A stretch of 17,145 nt of DNA from Brevibacillus sp. (GCA_029240815.1 JARDZO010000102.1:1-17145); one strand, 5' to 3'; numbered from the stretch's first letter, positions 1 through 6,806 are shown. The notes: generated by a model not told the origin, from the letters alone. Numbers and translations: made by a program.

Positions 1-2
1 AG

Positions 3-92
3 GCCCTCAAGACCGTCATGGACATGGGCATGCTGCAGGGCATCACCGAAACTTGGGACCGTCTAGAAGAGCGTCTGAACGAGGTCAAGTAA
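3..92 (+). CDS. C-terminal end of an AHSA1/SRPBCC-like protein (partial)
   Basis: An open frame enters from the left edge and ends at TAA 90-92, giving 29 residues that finish in GITETWDRLEERLNEVK. The pattern of a Met/Gly-rich turn followed by an amphipathic helix with TxTWDRLEERL resembles the C-terminal helix of AHSA1-type SRPBCC (START-fold) proteins, which often end in GMxxTxxRLxxxL. The frame is followed at once by a good terminator hairpin, which supports it being a real gene end. The family call rests on one helix only, so the function is tentative; the start lies outside the window. Confidence 0.5.
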   Translation, partial: ALKTVMDMGMLQGITETWDRLEERLNEVK

Positions 93-104
93 GGAAATAT
101 GGGG

Positions 105-145
105 ACAGTCGCCAGGCTTTGAGAGCCGGCGGCTGTTTTGATTTT
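105..145 (+). terminator. Intrinsic terminator of the left-edge gene
   Basis: ACAGTCGCC (105-113) pairs with GGCGGCTGT (128-136), nine pairs with one G-U. An inner GGCT/AGCC stem (115-118 with 124-127) stacks on it, and TTTTGATTTT follows. It starts 13 bases after the stop codon. Confidence 0.8.
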
Positions 146-374
146 ACTGTGTAAAAATATGGTTGCAAATAACATTTTTGTCATCGTGCAATTAACACGC
201 ACCTTCATCAAACAAAAAAAGAGAATGAGCAACACATAGAGGGGATACCTCTTTGCATACTCATCCTTGCATAGAATGTCTGTCTAACATCGTATTCAAT
301 TTCTTATTATTGGTTAGAACGGACTTCCTACACATCTAATATGACAGAGTACTCCTGGTTTTGTTTGTATACGA
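146..374. other. AT-rich intergenic stretch, no gene seen
   Basis: Between the terminator and the tRNA 3' end I find no open frame with a ribosome binding site and no recognisable RNA. A short AGAGG-GGAT-ACCTCT inverted repeat (about 238-252) has no useful U-tract next to it. No clear terminator for the leftward tRNA is visible here. Confidence 0.5.
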
Positions 375-449
375 TGGTGCTAGCGAAGGGATTTGAACCC
401 CCGACCTGCTGATTACGAATCAGCTGCACTACCCCTGTGCTACGCTAGC
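375..449 (-). tRNA. tRNA-Thr (anticodon CGT)
   Basis: The reverse strand folds into a complete cloverleaf. The acceptor stem is GCTAGCG/CGCTAGC, seven perfect pairs. The D arm is GCAC/GTGC around a GGGGTA loop. The anticodon stem GCTGA/TCAGC carries loop TTCGTAA, so the anticodon is CGT, reading threonine codon ACG. The T arm is GGGGG-TTCAAAT-CCCTT with two G-U pairs. The discriminator A and CCA are encoded (TGGT at 375-378 on plus). It stands alone, with no neighbouring tRNA or rRNA gene, and has a fitted promoter just upstream. Confidence 0.96.
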
Positions 450-467
450 ATGGTGATTACAAAAAAT

Positions 468-496
468 ATAGTAGTAAACTCATCGCCAAAATTCAA
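468..496 (-). promoter_or_regulatory. SigA-type promoter of tRNA-Thr
   Basis: On the minus strand TTGAAT (491-496) is separated by exactly 17 bases from TACTAT (468-473). The -10 lies 18 bases upstream of the first tRNA nucleotide, a usual distance for a tRNA transcript with a short 5' leader. Confidence 0.7.
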
Positions 497-591
497 GGGG
501 CAACGTCACATGCCATTCCCACCTTCACCCGTTTCCATGTTTCTCATATTGTAGTAAATAAAGCTGCATTTTGTACACTTAGGAGGTTGGC

Positions 592-1386
592 TTGTCGATG
601 ACGACGTATTTCGTTTCGGATATCCACGGCCAGTATCAGGCGTTTCAAAAAGCGCTTCGGGATGCTTCCTTTTCAACCAATCAGGGAGATAAATTGTACG
701 TAATCGGAGATATGATCGATCGTGGCCCACAATCAAAAGAAGTGCTGCTGGGGTTGCTCGAACTGCGTCAACAATTTCCTCAGCAACTCTTTCTCATCAA
801 AGGCAATCACGAGCAAATGTTCGAAGACTGGCTCACCGGGCGAGGAAACGCCGAGAATTACCTGCGTTTTAATGGCGGCGATGCAACGATTCGTTCTCTT
901 TTGGGCACTCACCCCCTGCGTCGGGCTTTTGTCGGAGGTCTACCTTCCCCCGGAATTCAGGAAGAAGCACGACAAATCATTCTTGCCCAATACCCATTTT
1001 TGCTACCTGCCCTGAATTCTCTTCCCCTGTATATGGAACTTCCTGCGGACGAACGCACCGGTGCTCCCGCCGTCTTGTTGGTTCATGCAGGCGTCAGACC
1101 TGGCATTCCACTGGCAGAACAGAATCCAGAAGATCTCTTGTGGATCAGGGAGCCCTTTTACGATTATTATCAGGGAGAAATACCTATCGTGTTTGGTCAT
1201 ACACCCGTTCCCAAACTGCCTGGTTATCCTGGGACAGGACCATGGAGACGGGATAACATCGCCGGGATCGACGGAGGCGCTGCTTACCGCCGCGGAGTCA
1301 TGCTCGTGAAGTGGCCTTCCTTGCAATCCATCTTTGTGCCGATTCAAGATGTTCACCCCTATCCAATCGTGCAAGTCAACGGGTAA
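592..1386 (+). CDS. Metallophosphoesterase, serine/threonine phosphatase PrpE-like
   Basis: A 264-residue cytoplasmic metallophosphatase of the PPP superfamily, expected to remove phosphate from phosphoproteins or phosphometabolites using two metal ions. The family motifs occur in order: SDIHG (residues 9-13), GDMIDRG (39-45), GNHEQ (71-75), VHAG with His165, and FGHTPVP with His203. No signal peptide or membrane segment is seen. AGGAGG (581-586) lies 5 bases before TTG 592 and 11 before ATG 598. Both are usable, so the true start may be either and differs by two residues. The gene is monocistronic: the tRNA is divergent on one side and the redox pair has its own signals on the other. The natural substrate cannot be read from the sequence; similar bacterial PPP enzymes include PrpE and bis(5'-nucleosyl)-tetraphosphatase. 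Confidence 0.9.
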   Translation: MSMTTYFVSDIHGQYQAFQKALRDASFSTNQGDKLYVIGDMIDRGPQSKEVLLGLLELRQQFPQQLFLIKGNHEQMFEDWLTGRGNAENYLRFNGGDATIRSLLGTHPLRRAFVGGLPSPGIQEEARQIILAQYPFLLPALNSLPLYMELPADERTGAPAVLLVHAGVRPGIPLAEQNPEDLLWIREPFYDYYQGEIPIVFGHTPVPKLPGYPGTGPWRRDNIAGIDGGAAYRRGVMLVKWPSLQSIFVPIQDVHPYPIVQVNG

Positions 1387-1411
1387 ATCGGCAGTTTGTC
1401 CAAATGATATA

Positions 1412-1440
1412 TTGTCTCCTGTCCGTTTTTACACTACAAT
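1412..1440 (+). promoter_or_regulatory. Candidate SigA promoter ahead of the bdbC unit
   Basis: TTGTCT (1412-1417), a 17-base spacer and TACAAT (1435-1440). If used, the transcript would run straight into the hairpin with U-tract at 1441-1497, so it would act only with read-through or attenuation. A TATAAT at 1497-1502 downstream of the hairpin has no good -35. Confidence 0.4.
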
Positions 1441-1497
1441 GGGTAGTGGAATCGGGCGACCCGTTCGTGGACAAGCCCGCACTCTCACCCTGTTTTT
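1441..1497 (+). terminator. Bulged hairpin with U-tract between phosphatase and bdbC
   Basis: GGGTAGTG (1441-1448) pairs with CACT and ACCC (1480-1483, 1487-1490), with CTC bulged. After a GAAT bulge, CGGGC (1453-1457) pairs with GCCCG (1475-1479). TGTTTTT follows. It is probably the terminator of the phosphatase gene; a leader attenuator for bdbC is the alternative because a promoter-like sequence lies directly before it. Confidence 0.45.
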
Positions 1498-1547
1498 ATA
1501 ATCAACTTCCCAATCGTACTATGCTAAGATGAGGACGAGGTGTTTTT

Positions 1548-1976
1548 ATGAAGCGTGCACAAGCCATGGAACAAGCCATGTTTGCTTCCTGGGGAATCGC
1601 CCTGATTGCCACCGCAGGCAGTCTGTTTTTTTCAGAAGTGCTGAAATACATACCGTGTGACCTGTGCTGGTATCAACGGATTCTGATGTACCCACTAGTC
1701 ATTTTATTGGGAGTGGCCTCCGCGAAAAAAGATTACAAGATGTCCTTGTACACCTTGATTCTTTCCGTAATTGGCGGTTTGATCTCCCTCTACCACTATT
1801 TGATCCAGAAAGTACCCGCCTTGCATGAGCTCGGCAATGCGTGCGGCATCGTACCTTGCAATGCTGACTACATCAACTGGTTAGGCTTTATTACCATTCC
1901 GTTTCTCGCTTTGATCGCTTTTGCGTTGATCATTGTGCTGCAAATTATCGTCTTGAAAAATGGAAAGGAGCAATAA
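1548..1976 (+). CDS. bdbC: Disulfide bond formation protein BdbC (DsbB family)
   Basis: A 142-residue integral membrane thiol-disulfide oxidoreductase that passes electrons from a thioredoxin-like partner to quinone. It has four hydrophobic segments. The quinone-side pair is Cys37-Asp-Leu-Cys40 followed by WYQR, a DsbB hallmark, and the second pair is Cys99 and Cys104 in CGIVPC. The length matches Bacillus BdbC proteins of about 140 residues, which are shorter than E. coli DsbB. GAGGTG at 1537-1542 precedes the ATG. The stop TAA (1974-1976) is three bases before the next ATG, so the two genes are surely co-transcribed and make a matched oxidase/partner pair. It could equally serve competence or cytochrome maturation; the downstream ctaG-sco-ytkA genes point to the latter. 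Confidence 0.93.
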   Translation: MKRAQAMEQAMFASWGIALIATAGSLFFSEVLKYIPCDLCWYQRILMYPLVILLGVASAKKDYKMSLYTLILSVIGGLISLYHYLIQKVPALHELGNACGIVPCNADYINWLGFITIPFLALIAFALIIVLQIIVLKNGKEQ

Positions 1977-1979
1977 TCC

Positions 1980-2450
1980 ATGAAAAAAATCATTTTTTTC
2001 TCTATCCTCGTGGCGGCCCTGCTGATCGGCGCTATCGTCTACTCCGATATTTCCAACCGCCAGCAAGCCGCAGGAAACCCTTATGGAAAGGCTAATCTCA
2101 ACCCTGCTACTCTCGCGCAACTGAGCGACCCGCTGTATGACAACCTGATCATGCCTGACGAACTAAAAACGCGTCTGACCAGCAAGGAAGACTTGTTTGT
2201 CTATTACTACAGCCCGTTGTGCGAACACTGCCAAGCCACCACTCCGGTCTTGGTGCCAATCGTAAAAGACATGAAGATCGACATGAAAAAACACAACCTA
2301 TTGGAATTCAACGCCAGCTGGGATGACTTCCAGATCGAGTACACCCCAACCTTGGTTCACTACAAAGGGGGACAAGAAGTAGCTCGCCTGGTCGGAGGAC
2401 ACGAGGCCAACGAGTGGAAGCAATGGCTCGAAGAACAGACAAAATCATAA
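1980..2450 (+). CDS. Membrane-anchored thioredoxin-like protein (BdbC partner)
   Basis: A 156-residue protein with an uncleaved N-terminal anchor (hydrophobic residues 4-20 after MKK) and an extracytoplasmic thioredoxin fold. The active site is Cys81-Glu-His-Cys84 in YYYSPLCEHCQATTP, and the cis-proline loop is YTPTLVHY (Pro123). Its position directly after bdbC implies it is the thiol oxidase or reductase that BdbC re-oxidises. It is shorter than BdbD (about 220 residues) and lacks the helical insertion of DsbA-type proteins, so it resembles single-domain thioredoxins of the BdbA/thioredoxin type rather than a true DsbA. The GGAAAGGAG run inside the end of bdbC serves as ribosome binding site. 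A perfect terminator closes the unit. Confidence 0.87.
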   Translation: MKKIIFFSILVAALLIGAIVYSDISNRQQAAGNPYGKANLNPATLAQLSDPLYDNLIMPDELKTRLTSKEDLFVYYYSPLCEHCQATTPVLVPIVKDMKIDMKKHNLLEFNASWDDFQIEYTPTLVHYKGGQEVARLVGGHEANEWKQWLEEQTKS

Positions 2451-2460
2451 CGTTGCCTCC

Positions 2461-2495
2461 AGCCTCCCGCTATCTAGTCGGGAGGCTGTTCTTGT
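2461..2495 (+). terminator. Terminator of the bdbC-thioredoxin unit
   Basis: AGCCTCCCG (2461-2469) pairs perfectly with CGGGAGGCT (2479-2487), with a nine-base loop and then GTTCTTGT. It lies 10 bases after the stop codon. Confidence 0.85.
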
Positions 2496-2558
2496 ATGAA
2501 CGGTGACATTTATGTGAACACTCCGGGTATCTTTGGAAGAAATAGCCCGAATGAGTCA

Positions 2559-2587
2559 TTAGGCTTTTCCTTTCCTTTGCCTATAAT
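2559..2587 (+). promoter_or_regulatory. Candidate promoter of ctaG-sco-ytkA
   Basis: A perfect TATAAT (2582-2587) lies 17 bases after TTAGGC (2559-2564), a weak -35. It is 38 bases upstream of the preferred ctaG start and just after the terminator of the preceding unit. Confidence 0.5.
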
Positions 2588-2625
2588 GATGAATGGGGAA
2601 GATCCTGGATATCGGAGGCTTGGTT

Positions 2626-3495
2626 ATGATGATCACCTATTTGACAACAACCTTTGGCTTTCGGGCGACATGGAACCCGGAGCTGATCGTCCTTACCGCT
2701 TTATTGGGGATTGCTTACTTTTCACTAATCGGACCGCTTCGCCATACCTTTGCCCATGCTGCACCAGTACCATTGGGCAAAAAATGCATGTTTGCAGCCA
2801 GCCTGTTTCTTTTCTACTTCGGAATGGGAAGTCCGCTAAATGTCGCAGGACACTTTCTGTTTAGTGCCCACATGCTCCAGCAATCCATGCTGTATCTGGT
2901 CATGCCCTTACTCATGCTGGCAGGAACACCGGCGTGGCTGCTGCGTCCATTGATAGAACGAAAATGGTCCAGAACACTCCTGAGCTTATTCAGCCATCCC
3001 ATCCCTGCGGTTCTCTTGTTTAACGCCTTGTTTTCGTTTTATCACATGCCTGTTATTCTAGACATGGCCATGAATCGGTTGGCGACGCACAATCTGATCC
3101 ACCTGCTTTTGCTCTTGAGTGCCTTGCTGATGTGGATGCCCGTCATTGCACCGTTGCCCGAGATTCATCGTTTGACCGAACTACAAAAGCTGGCGTATAT
3201 TTTTGCCAACGGGGTCCTGATTACCCCTGCCTGCGCCTTGATCATTTTCTCTGCTACCCCGTTGTACGATACGTACGTAAGCGGACCTACCATGCTCTGT
3301 GCCCCTTTTTTCTCCGCTCCCATCGACAAATCGATGTTTGCAGTTCCATTGCAAGCCCTTGACGATCAGCGGTTAGGTGGTATTATCATGAAGCTGATGC
3401 AGGAATTGACTTACGGTTCGGTGCTAGCTTATGTGTTCACCTCATGGTACCGGAAAGAAAAGGATCAGCCTGACGATCAACTGCTTCCTCATTAA
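2626..3495 (+). CDS. ctaG: Cytochrome c oxidase assembly factor CtaG
   Basis: A polytopic membrane protein of the Caa3_CtaG family, needed for maturation of the copper centre of caa3-type cytochrome c oxidase in Bacillus. From the chosen start it has 289 residues with about seven hydrophobic segments. Diagnostic stretches are GPLRHTFAH, FGMGSPLN, AHMLQQSMLYLVMPLL, LFSFYHMPVILD and THNLIHLLLL, which supply conserved His and Met residues suited to copper. The frame is open from ATG 2593, but GGAGG (2614-2618) lies 7 bases before ATG 2626, so I start there; ATG 2629 is a close alternative. It is followed after 66 bases by sco and then ytkA, a copper-delivery unit. No oxidase structural gene is in the window. 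Confidence 0.93.
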   Translation: MMITYLTTTFGFRATWNPELIVLTALLGIAYFSLIGPLRHTFAHAAPVPLGKKCMFAASLFLFYFGMGSPLNVAGHFLFSAHMLQQSMLYLVMPLLMLAGTPAWLLRPLIERKWSRTLLSLFSHPIPAVLLFNALFSFYHMPVILDMAMNRLATHNLIHLLLLLSALLMWMPVIAPLPEIHRLTELQKLAYIFANGVLITPACALIIFSATPLYDTYVSGPTMLCAPFFSAPIDKSMFAVPLQALDDQRLGGIIMKLMQELTYGSVLAYVFTSWYRKEKDQPDDQLLPH

Positions 3496-3561
3496 AATAT
3501 TTGAAAAACTCGGCTACGCCAAGCCTTTGGCGGATTATTTGCAGAACAAAAGGAGGCGTGC

Positions 3562-4182
3562 ATGATTATGCCCGTAACGCCTGTCGCGGCGATTCGGCTA
3601 AGACGGTTGCTATTGTTTTTACCGTTCCTCGTACTCGTGGCGCTTGTTGCTTCCTGGTTTTGGGGCGGGTCGAAAAACGTCACGGCCACATTGCCCTCTA
3701 TTTCATTGGAAACGCTGGATGGAGAGGCCTATTCACTCTCTCCCAAACCAGGAAATCTCCGTTTGGTCGAGCTGATTTACACGCGCTGTCCGGACGTATG
3801 TCCGACTACGACCGTGAAAATGGTACAGCTGCAAAAACGCCTGAAAGAGGTCCATCTCATGGGCAATGGCATCGAATTTTTGACCGTGAGTATCGATCCA
3901 CAAAACGATACTCCTGACGTATTGCGAAAGTACGCCAAGCAGCTTGGGATCGATGCCCAAGGCTGGTCCATTCTGCGGGGGGACGATCGTTCCATCCAAA
4001 CTGTGACCAGTTCGCTAGGCTTCATCGCCAGCAAGACAGAGGATGGATTTATCTCTCACACCACCAGCACTTATTTAGTCGATCAAAACAACGAAGTGAT
4101 TCGCAAATTTGGCATGGGCGAAGATTTTGATCCCGAGCAAATTTACCAACAGCTGATGAACTTGAAAAAGGAAGGATTGTAA
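3562..4182 (+). CDS. SCO1/SenC family copper chaperone
   Basis: A 206-residue membrane-anchored thioredoxin-fold protein that inserts copper into, or reduces, the CuA site of cytochrome c oxidase. Residues 13-33 form the N-terminal anchor. The metal ligands are Cys76 and Cys80 in YTRCPDVCPTT (the CxxxC signature) and His166 in FISHTTSTYLVD. The peroxiredoxin-like motif VSIDPQNDTP (109-118) is typical of the family. AGGAGG (3551-3556) precedes ATG 3562 by 5 bases and ATG 3568 by 11; either may be used, a two-residue difference. The stop is two bases before the next ATG, so sco and ytkA are tightly coupled. B. subtilis YpmQ is the closest named relative I would expect. Confidence 0.93.
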   Translation: MIMPVTPVAAIRLRRLLLFLPFLVLVALVASWFWGGSKNVTATLPSISLETLDGEAYSLSPKPGNLRLVELIYTRCPDVCPTTTVKMVQLQKRLKEVHLMGNGIEFLTVSIDPQNDTPDVLRKYAKQLGIDAQGWSILRGDDRSIQTVTSSLGFIASKTEDGFISHTTSTYLVDQNNEVIRKFGMGEDFDPEQIYQQLMNLKKEGL

Positions 4183-4184
4183 AG

Positions 4185-4982
4185 ATGAAACGGTATTATT
4201 TCTCCCTACTCTGTCTGCTCGCGTTGATGGCGGCTGCCTGTGGCAAGGACAACCAGGAAACTGCACTCCCCTCTTCCGAACCGATCGATGCAGCCTTTTC
4301 TATGCAACCAACTGAACCTGCGAAAGGTGAACCCATCACGTTTTCGGTCAAAGTCACACAAAAAGGCATATCCGTCGATGATGCCAAAGAAGTCAAATTT
4401 GAATGGTGGAAAGATGGCCAGGAACAGCATGTGACGATTCCCGCCACTCTCCAGTCAGATGGTGTCTACACCGCACAGCAGACGATTGATGAACCCGGAT
4501 CTTACTTTGTTTACTATCACGTGACGGCTCGCGATTTTCATAACATGCAGAAAGTAGCCTTTTCTGTAGGAGATCGTAAGCAAGCAAGCGGAACAGAAAA
4601 TGGCCATTCTGGACATGCCCAGCCTGCGGCTACTCCATCTGAACATGAGCATGGGAGTGGTAGTGAGACATCCAGTCCGGATCATCCAGCGAGTGGTATC
4701 GACTTTCACTTCATGCCACCTGAAACTATTAAGGCTGCAGAAACCGCTTCCTTCACTGTTCATTTAATGAAAGAGAATCAAAGCATTGCCCTGGCGGCTG
4801 TGAAATTTGAATTCTGGCTGGGGAATGAGGAGAAGCACACCTTCGTCGACGCAACTGAGACGCAGCCAGGTCAATACAGCGCAGATACGATTCTCCCTAC
4901 TGCCGGCAGCTATACGGTCAACGTGCACGTGGAAAAAGGCGACGTCCATGACCACAAGAGCTTTCCCGTATCCGTACAATAA
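4185..4982 (+). CDS. Lipoprotein with two YtkA-like (FixH-type) domains
   Basis: A 265-residue exported lipoprotein: a short signal peptide ends in MAAAC with Cys19 as the lipid-modified residue. Two similar immunoglobulin-like YtkA domains follow, about residues 28-128 and 172-265. They share the pattern VKFEFW/VKFEWW, then GxY, then GSYxVxxHV near the end of each. The linker between them (about 130-170) is rich in His, Ser, Gly and Glu (HSGH, SEHEHG, DHPASG), which could bind copper or another metal. YtkA domains are related to FixH and are commonly found beside sco and ctaG genes. The start overlaps the SCO gene's AAGGAAGGA tail, so translation is probably coupled. The metal role is inferred from composition and neighbours. 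Confidence 0.85.
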   Translation: MKRYYFSLLCLLALMAAACGKDNQETALPSSEPIDAAFSMQPTEPAKGEPITFSVKVTQKGISVDDAKEVKFEWWKDGQEQHVTIPATLQSDGVYTAQQTIDEPGSYFVYYHVTARDFHNMQKVAFSVGDRKQASGTENGHSGHAQPAATPSEHEHGSGSETSSPDHPASGIDFHFMPPETIKAAETASFTVHLMKENQSIALAAVKFEFWLGNEEKHTFVDATETQPGQYSADTILPTAGSYTVNVHVEKGDVHDHKSFPVSVQ

Positions 4983-4996
4983 TGGTTGAGGAAATG

Positions 4997-5037
4997 AAAA
5001 GGCGCATCCCCACAAGTTCTTGGGAGATGCGCCTTTT
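4997..5037. terminator. Bidirectional terminator between ytkA-like gene and the Pro-rich gene
   Basis: AAAAGGCGCATC (4997-5008) pairs perfectly with GATGCGCCTTTT (5026-5037), extended inside by CCC/GGG pairs. The A-tract and T-tract flank both arms, so it can stop transcription from both converging genes. Confidence 0.85.
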
Positions 5038-5040
5038 CCA

Positions 5041-5403
5041 TTAGCATGTAAAATAAGCAATCCTGCCTAATTCCGTGCCGTAATATTCCCAGCGGTTGCG
5101 TCTCCAACGATAGCCTGAAACGGAATTACGACTGATGTAGACCGGATAAAACCAGAACGAGTTACCATTTCTCAGCCATACATAGGAATAGCGAAATAAG
5201 CAAGGATAGAAACTGCCTGCGTCAATGCGGCGTGTGCCACCGTATCCACGCGATCCTGGTGAGCTCGGCGTCCTGCTTGGCGGCGGTCCTGGGGGCGGTG
5301 GTGGAAAACCTCCTGGGGCCCCTGGCGATCCCGGATAACCACCGGGTGGGGGCGGCGGCGGAAAACCTCCTCCAGGTGGCGGGGGCGGATAACGATATGA
5401 CAT
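5041..5403 (-). CDS. Small Pro/Gly-rich protein with aromatic-rich C-terminal region
   Basis: A 120-residue protein of unknown function. Residues 1-53 are a low-complexity stretch of PPPPP, PGG and PGAPGG. Residues 58-120 form a different segment, rich in Tyr, Trp, Phe and Arg (FYPCLFRYSYVWL, FWFYPVYISRNSVSGYRW) and ending in YFTC. No signal peptide or membrane helix is apparent. I recall similar small proteins of Bacillus and Paenibacillus lacking an assigned role, often mislabelled as transporters. AGGAGGTG lies about 8 bases before the ATG, so it is well translated. The composition would fit a surface or spore-coat structural protein, but that is a guess. The two cysteines (one in FYPC, one final) might form a disulfide. 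Confidence 0.75.
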   Translation of the reverse strand: MSYRYPPPPPGGGFPPPPPPGGYPGSPGAPGGFPPPPPGPPPSRTPSSPGSRGYGGTRRIDAGSFYPCLFRYSYVWLRNGNSFWFYPVYISRNSVSGYRWRRNRWEYYGTELGRIAYFTC

Positions 5404-5442
5404 GACGTTTCACCTCCTACAAGTCTCCCTATAGGAAATGCA

Positions 5443-5471
5443 GCAAACGCGGATATGGCATGTGCGTTTGC
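5443..5471. repeat. Inverted repeat upstream of the Pro-rich gene
   Basis: GCAAACGC (5443-5450) and GCGTTTGC (5464-5471) are perfect inverted arms 13 bases apart, 40 bases upstream of the start at 5403. The centres are 21 bp apart, two helical turns, as for an operator; a leader-RNA hairpin is the alternative. No U-tract follows, so it is not a terminator. Confidence 0.6.
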
Positions 5472-5543
5472 CACCGGTCATTCACCTATTTTTTCCGCTC
5501 CTGTCTTCTATGCCTTTATCCCGCATGTAAGCAACCGCGCCAG

Positions 5544-5576
5544 AAAAAAAAAGGACAACGCTCTTGCGTCATCCTT
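5544..5576 (-). terminator. Terminator of the NlpC/P60 gene
   Basis: On the minus strand AAGGATGACGC pairs with GCGTTGTCCTT (11 pairs, two of them G-U) around loop AAGA. A long T-run follows (plus-strand A-run 5544-5552). Confidence 0.85.
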
Positions 5577-5599
5577 TCCTTGTAACGACCGCTTGTCTT

Positions 5600-6583
5600 T
5601 TAGTACGGGCGTCCACCCATGATAAAACGGTATTCCCAATGTGTACCCGTGAAATCTGTCATTTTGACGCCACCCGACTCCTTGGAGAATGTTTGAAGCA
5701 GTTTGTCATCCCCCATGTAGATGCCGACGTGGGTAATGCTTTGATTCGGCACGTTAATATTTTTATAATCGGACTCTTTCCAGCCTTTGTAGCTCATAAA
5801 GAAGACCAGATCGCCTTTTTTCAGTTTGCTGATGTCCGTCGTGTAAGTTCCGTGACTTTTTACATAGTTAGCTTGGGATTTTGCTCCTCCATTGCCCATG
5901 TCAATGTTGGCTCCATCTTTGTAGGCCCACATGGTGAATTCAGAACAGTCCATCGTCTTTTTGTTTGAACGAGTCGATCCGTATTCGTACGGTGTCCCCA
6001 AGTATTTCTTCCCGGCTTCAACGACTTTGTCCCCAATTTTCGATGTCTCAGGAGTCGTAGTTCCAGGATTCGGGGTAGGACTGGTGCCTGAATCAGCTGG
6101 GAGTACGCGACGTACCCCTACCAATTTTTTCGAATAATCGCTTACTTGTTTGAGAACAACAGCGTCTTCACTTGCAGACGAATAAATGTATTGGTCATTT
6201 CCGACGTAGATCCCCATGAAGTTCGGCGCCCCTTTGCCATCTGAAGAGAAGAACAGCAAGTCGCCTTCTTGCTTATTTGTTTCAGTGACCTTCTCGCCAG
6301 CCTTGTAGAGCTCTGCAATCGTGTCATCTACTTTGACTCCTACTTGTTTGAATATGTACGTCGCCAAGCCAGCAGATCCAAAAGAACCAGGTCCTGTTGC
6401 ACCGTATTTGTAGTCCTTTCCGATCAATGTCTTGGCAATTTTGACTACCTCTACAGATTTAGCAGAAGATTGCGAATCCACAGTCTGCGCAGCTGCTGCA
6501 TGTCCACCTTCAGCGAACATGATCAAGGATGTACTCAGCATGACGGCGACAGTCGATCTTTGTAACCAATCTCGTTTCGTCAT
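5600..6583 (-). CDS. Secreted NlpC/P60 endopeptidase with a degenerate first domain
   Basis: A 327-residue exported cell-wall hydrolase. A signal peptide (hydrophobic 11-24, ending near GHAAAA) is followed by two NlpC/P60-like domains joined by a Ser/Thr/Pro linker (about 163-182). The second domain (183-327) keeps the catalytic Cys213 in MDCSEF and His285 in THVGIY, so it should cut gamma-D-glutamyl-diaminopimelate type links in peptidoglycan. In the first domain (about 43-161) the equivalent sites read FGSAGL (Ser70 for Cys) and FMGIY (Phe122 for His), so it cannot be an active cysteine peptidase and may bind substrate. The frame is open to 6613, but AGGAGGAG at 6589-6596 selects the ATG at 6583. 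It is a single-gene unit with its own terminator. Confidence 0.9.
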   Translation of the reverse strand: MTKRDWLQRSTVAVMLSTSLIMFAEGGHAAAAQTVDSQSSAKSVEVVKIAKTLIGKDYKYGATGPGSFGSAGLATYIFKQVGVKVDDTIAELYKAGEKVTETNKQEGDLLFFSSDGKGAPNFMGIYVGNDQYIYSSASEDAVVLKQVSDYSKKLVGVRRVLPADSGTSPTPNPGTTTPETSKIGDKVVEAGKKYLGTPYEYGSTRSNKKTMDCSEFTMWAYKDGANIDMGNGGAKSQANYVKSHGTYTTDISKLKKGDLVFFMSYKGWKESDYKNINVPNQSITHVGIYMGDDKLLQTFSKESGGVKMTDFTGTHWEYRFIMGGRPY

Positions 6584-6758
6584 TCGTTCTCCTCCTGGCT
6601 GTGTCTTTCCCAATGGATTGGGTACGGAACCAGTTTACTGGAAAAACGGGAGCCCTAATAGGCTGAAAATCTTTCCAATTGAGGATTTGATTACATAGAC
6701 GGATGACCAAAGCACTAACTCTCTTTTTTGGTTGCTACCCTTTTTTTGGAGCATCGTG

Positions 6759-6794
6759 AAAAAAGCCCTTGTCCTTCTAACAGACAAGTGCTTT
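6759..6794 (-). terminator. Terminator of the MurF-like gene
   Basis: On the minus strand AAAGCACTTGTC pairs with GACAAGGGCTTT (one mismatch), followed by TTTT. It lies 12 bases after the stop at 6807. Confidence 0.75.
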
Positions 6795-6806
6795 CTATTT
6801 CGAAAC

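Noticed and set aside
1003..1374. 123-residue minus-strand frame inside the phosphatase gene
   Set aside because: Antisense shadow of a clear PPP-family gene, with no ribosome site or recognisable motif.
2496..2864. 122-residue open frame on plus overlapping the start of ctaG
   Set aside because: It is a shadow in another frame of ctaG, has no ribosome site and no protein-like composition.
5172..5474. 100-residue minus-strand frame over the Pro-rich gene
   Set aside because: Shadow frame of the GC-rich Pro/Gly repeat region; the frame at 5041-5403 has the good ribosome site.
6584..6758. Possible c-di-AMP (ydaO-type) riboswitch upstream of the NlpC/P60 gene
   Set aside because: Such riboswitches often precede cell-wall hydrolase genes, but the conserved ydaO core sequences are not present in this 175-base leader.
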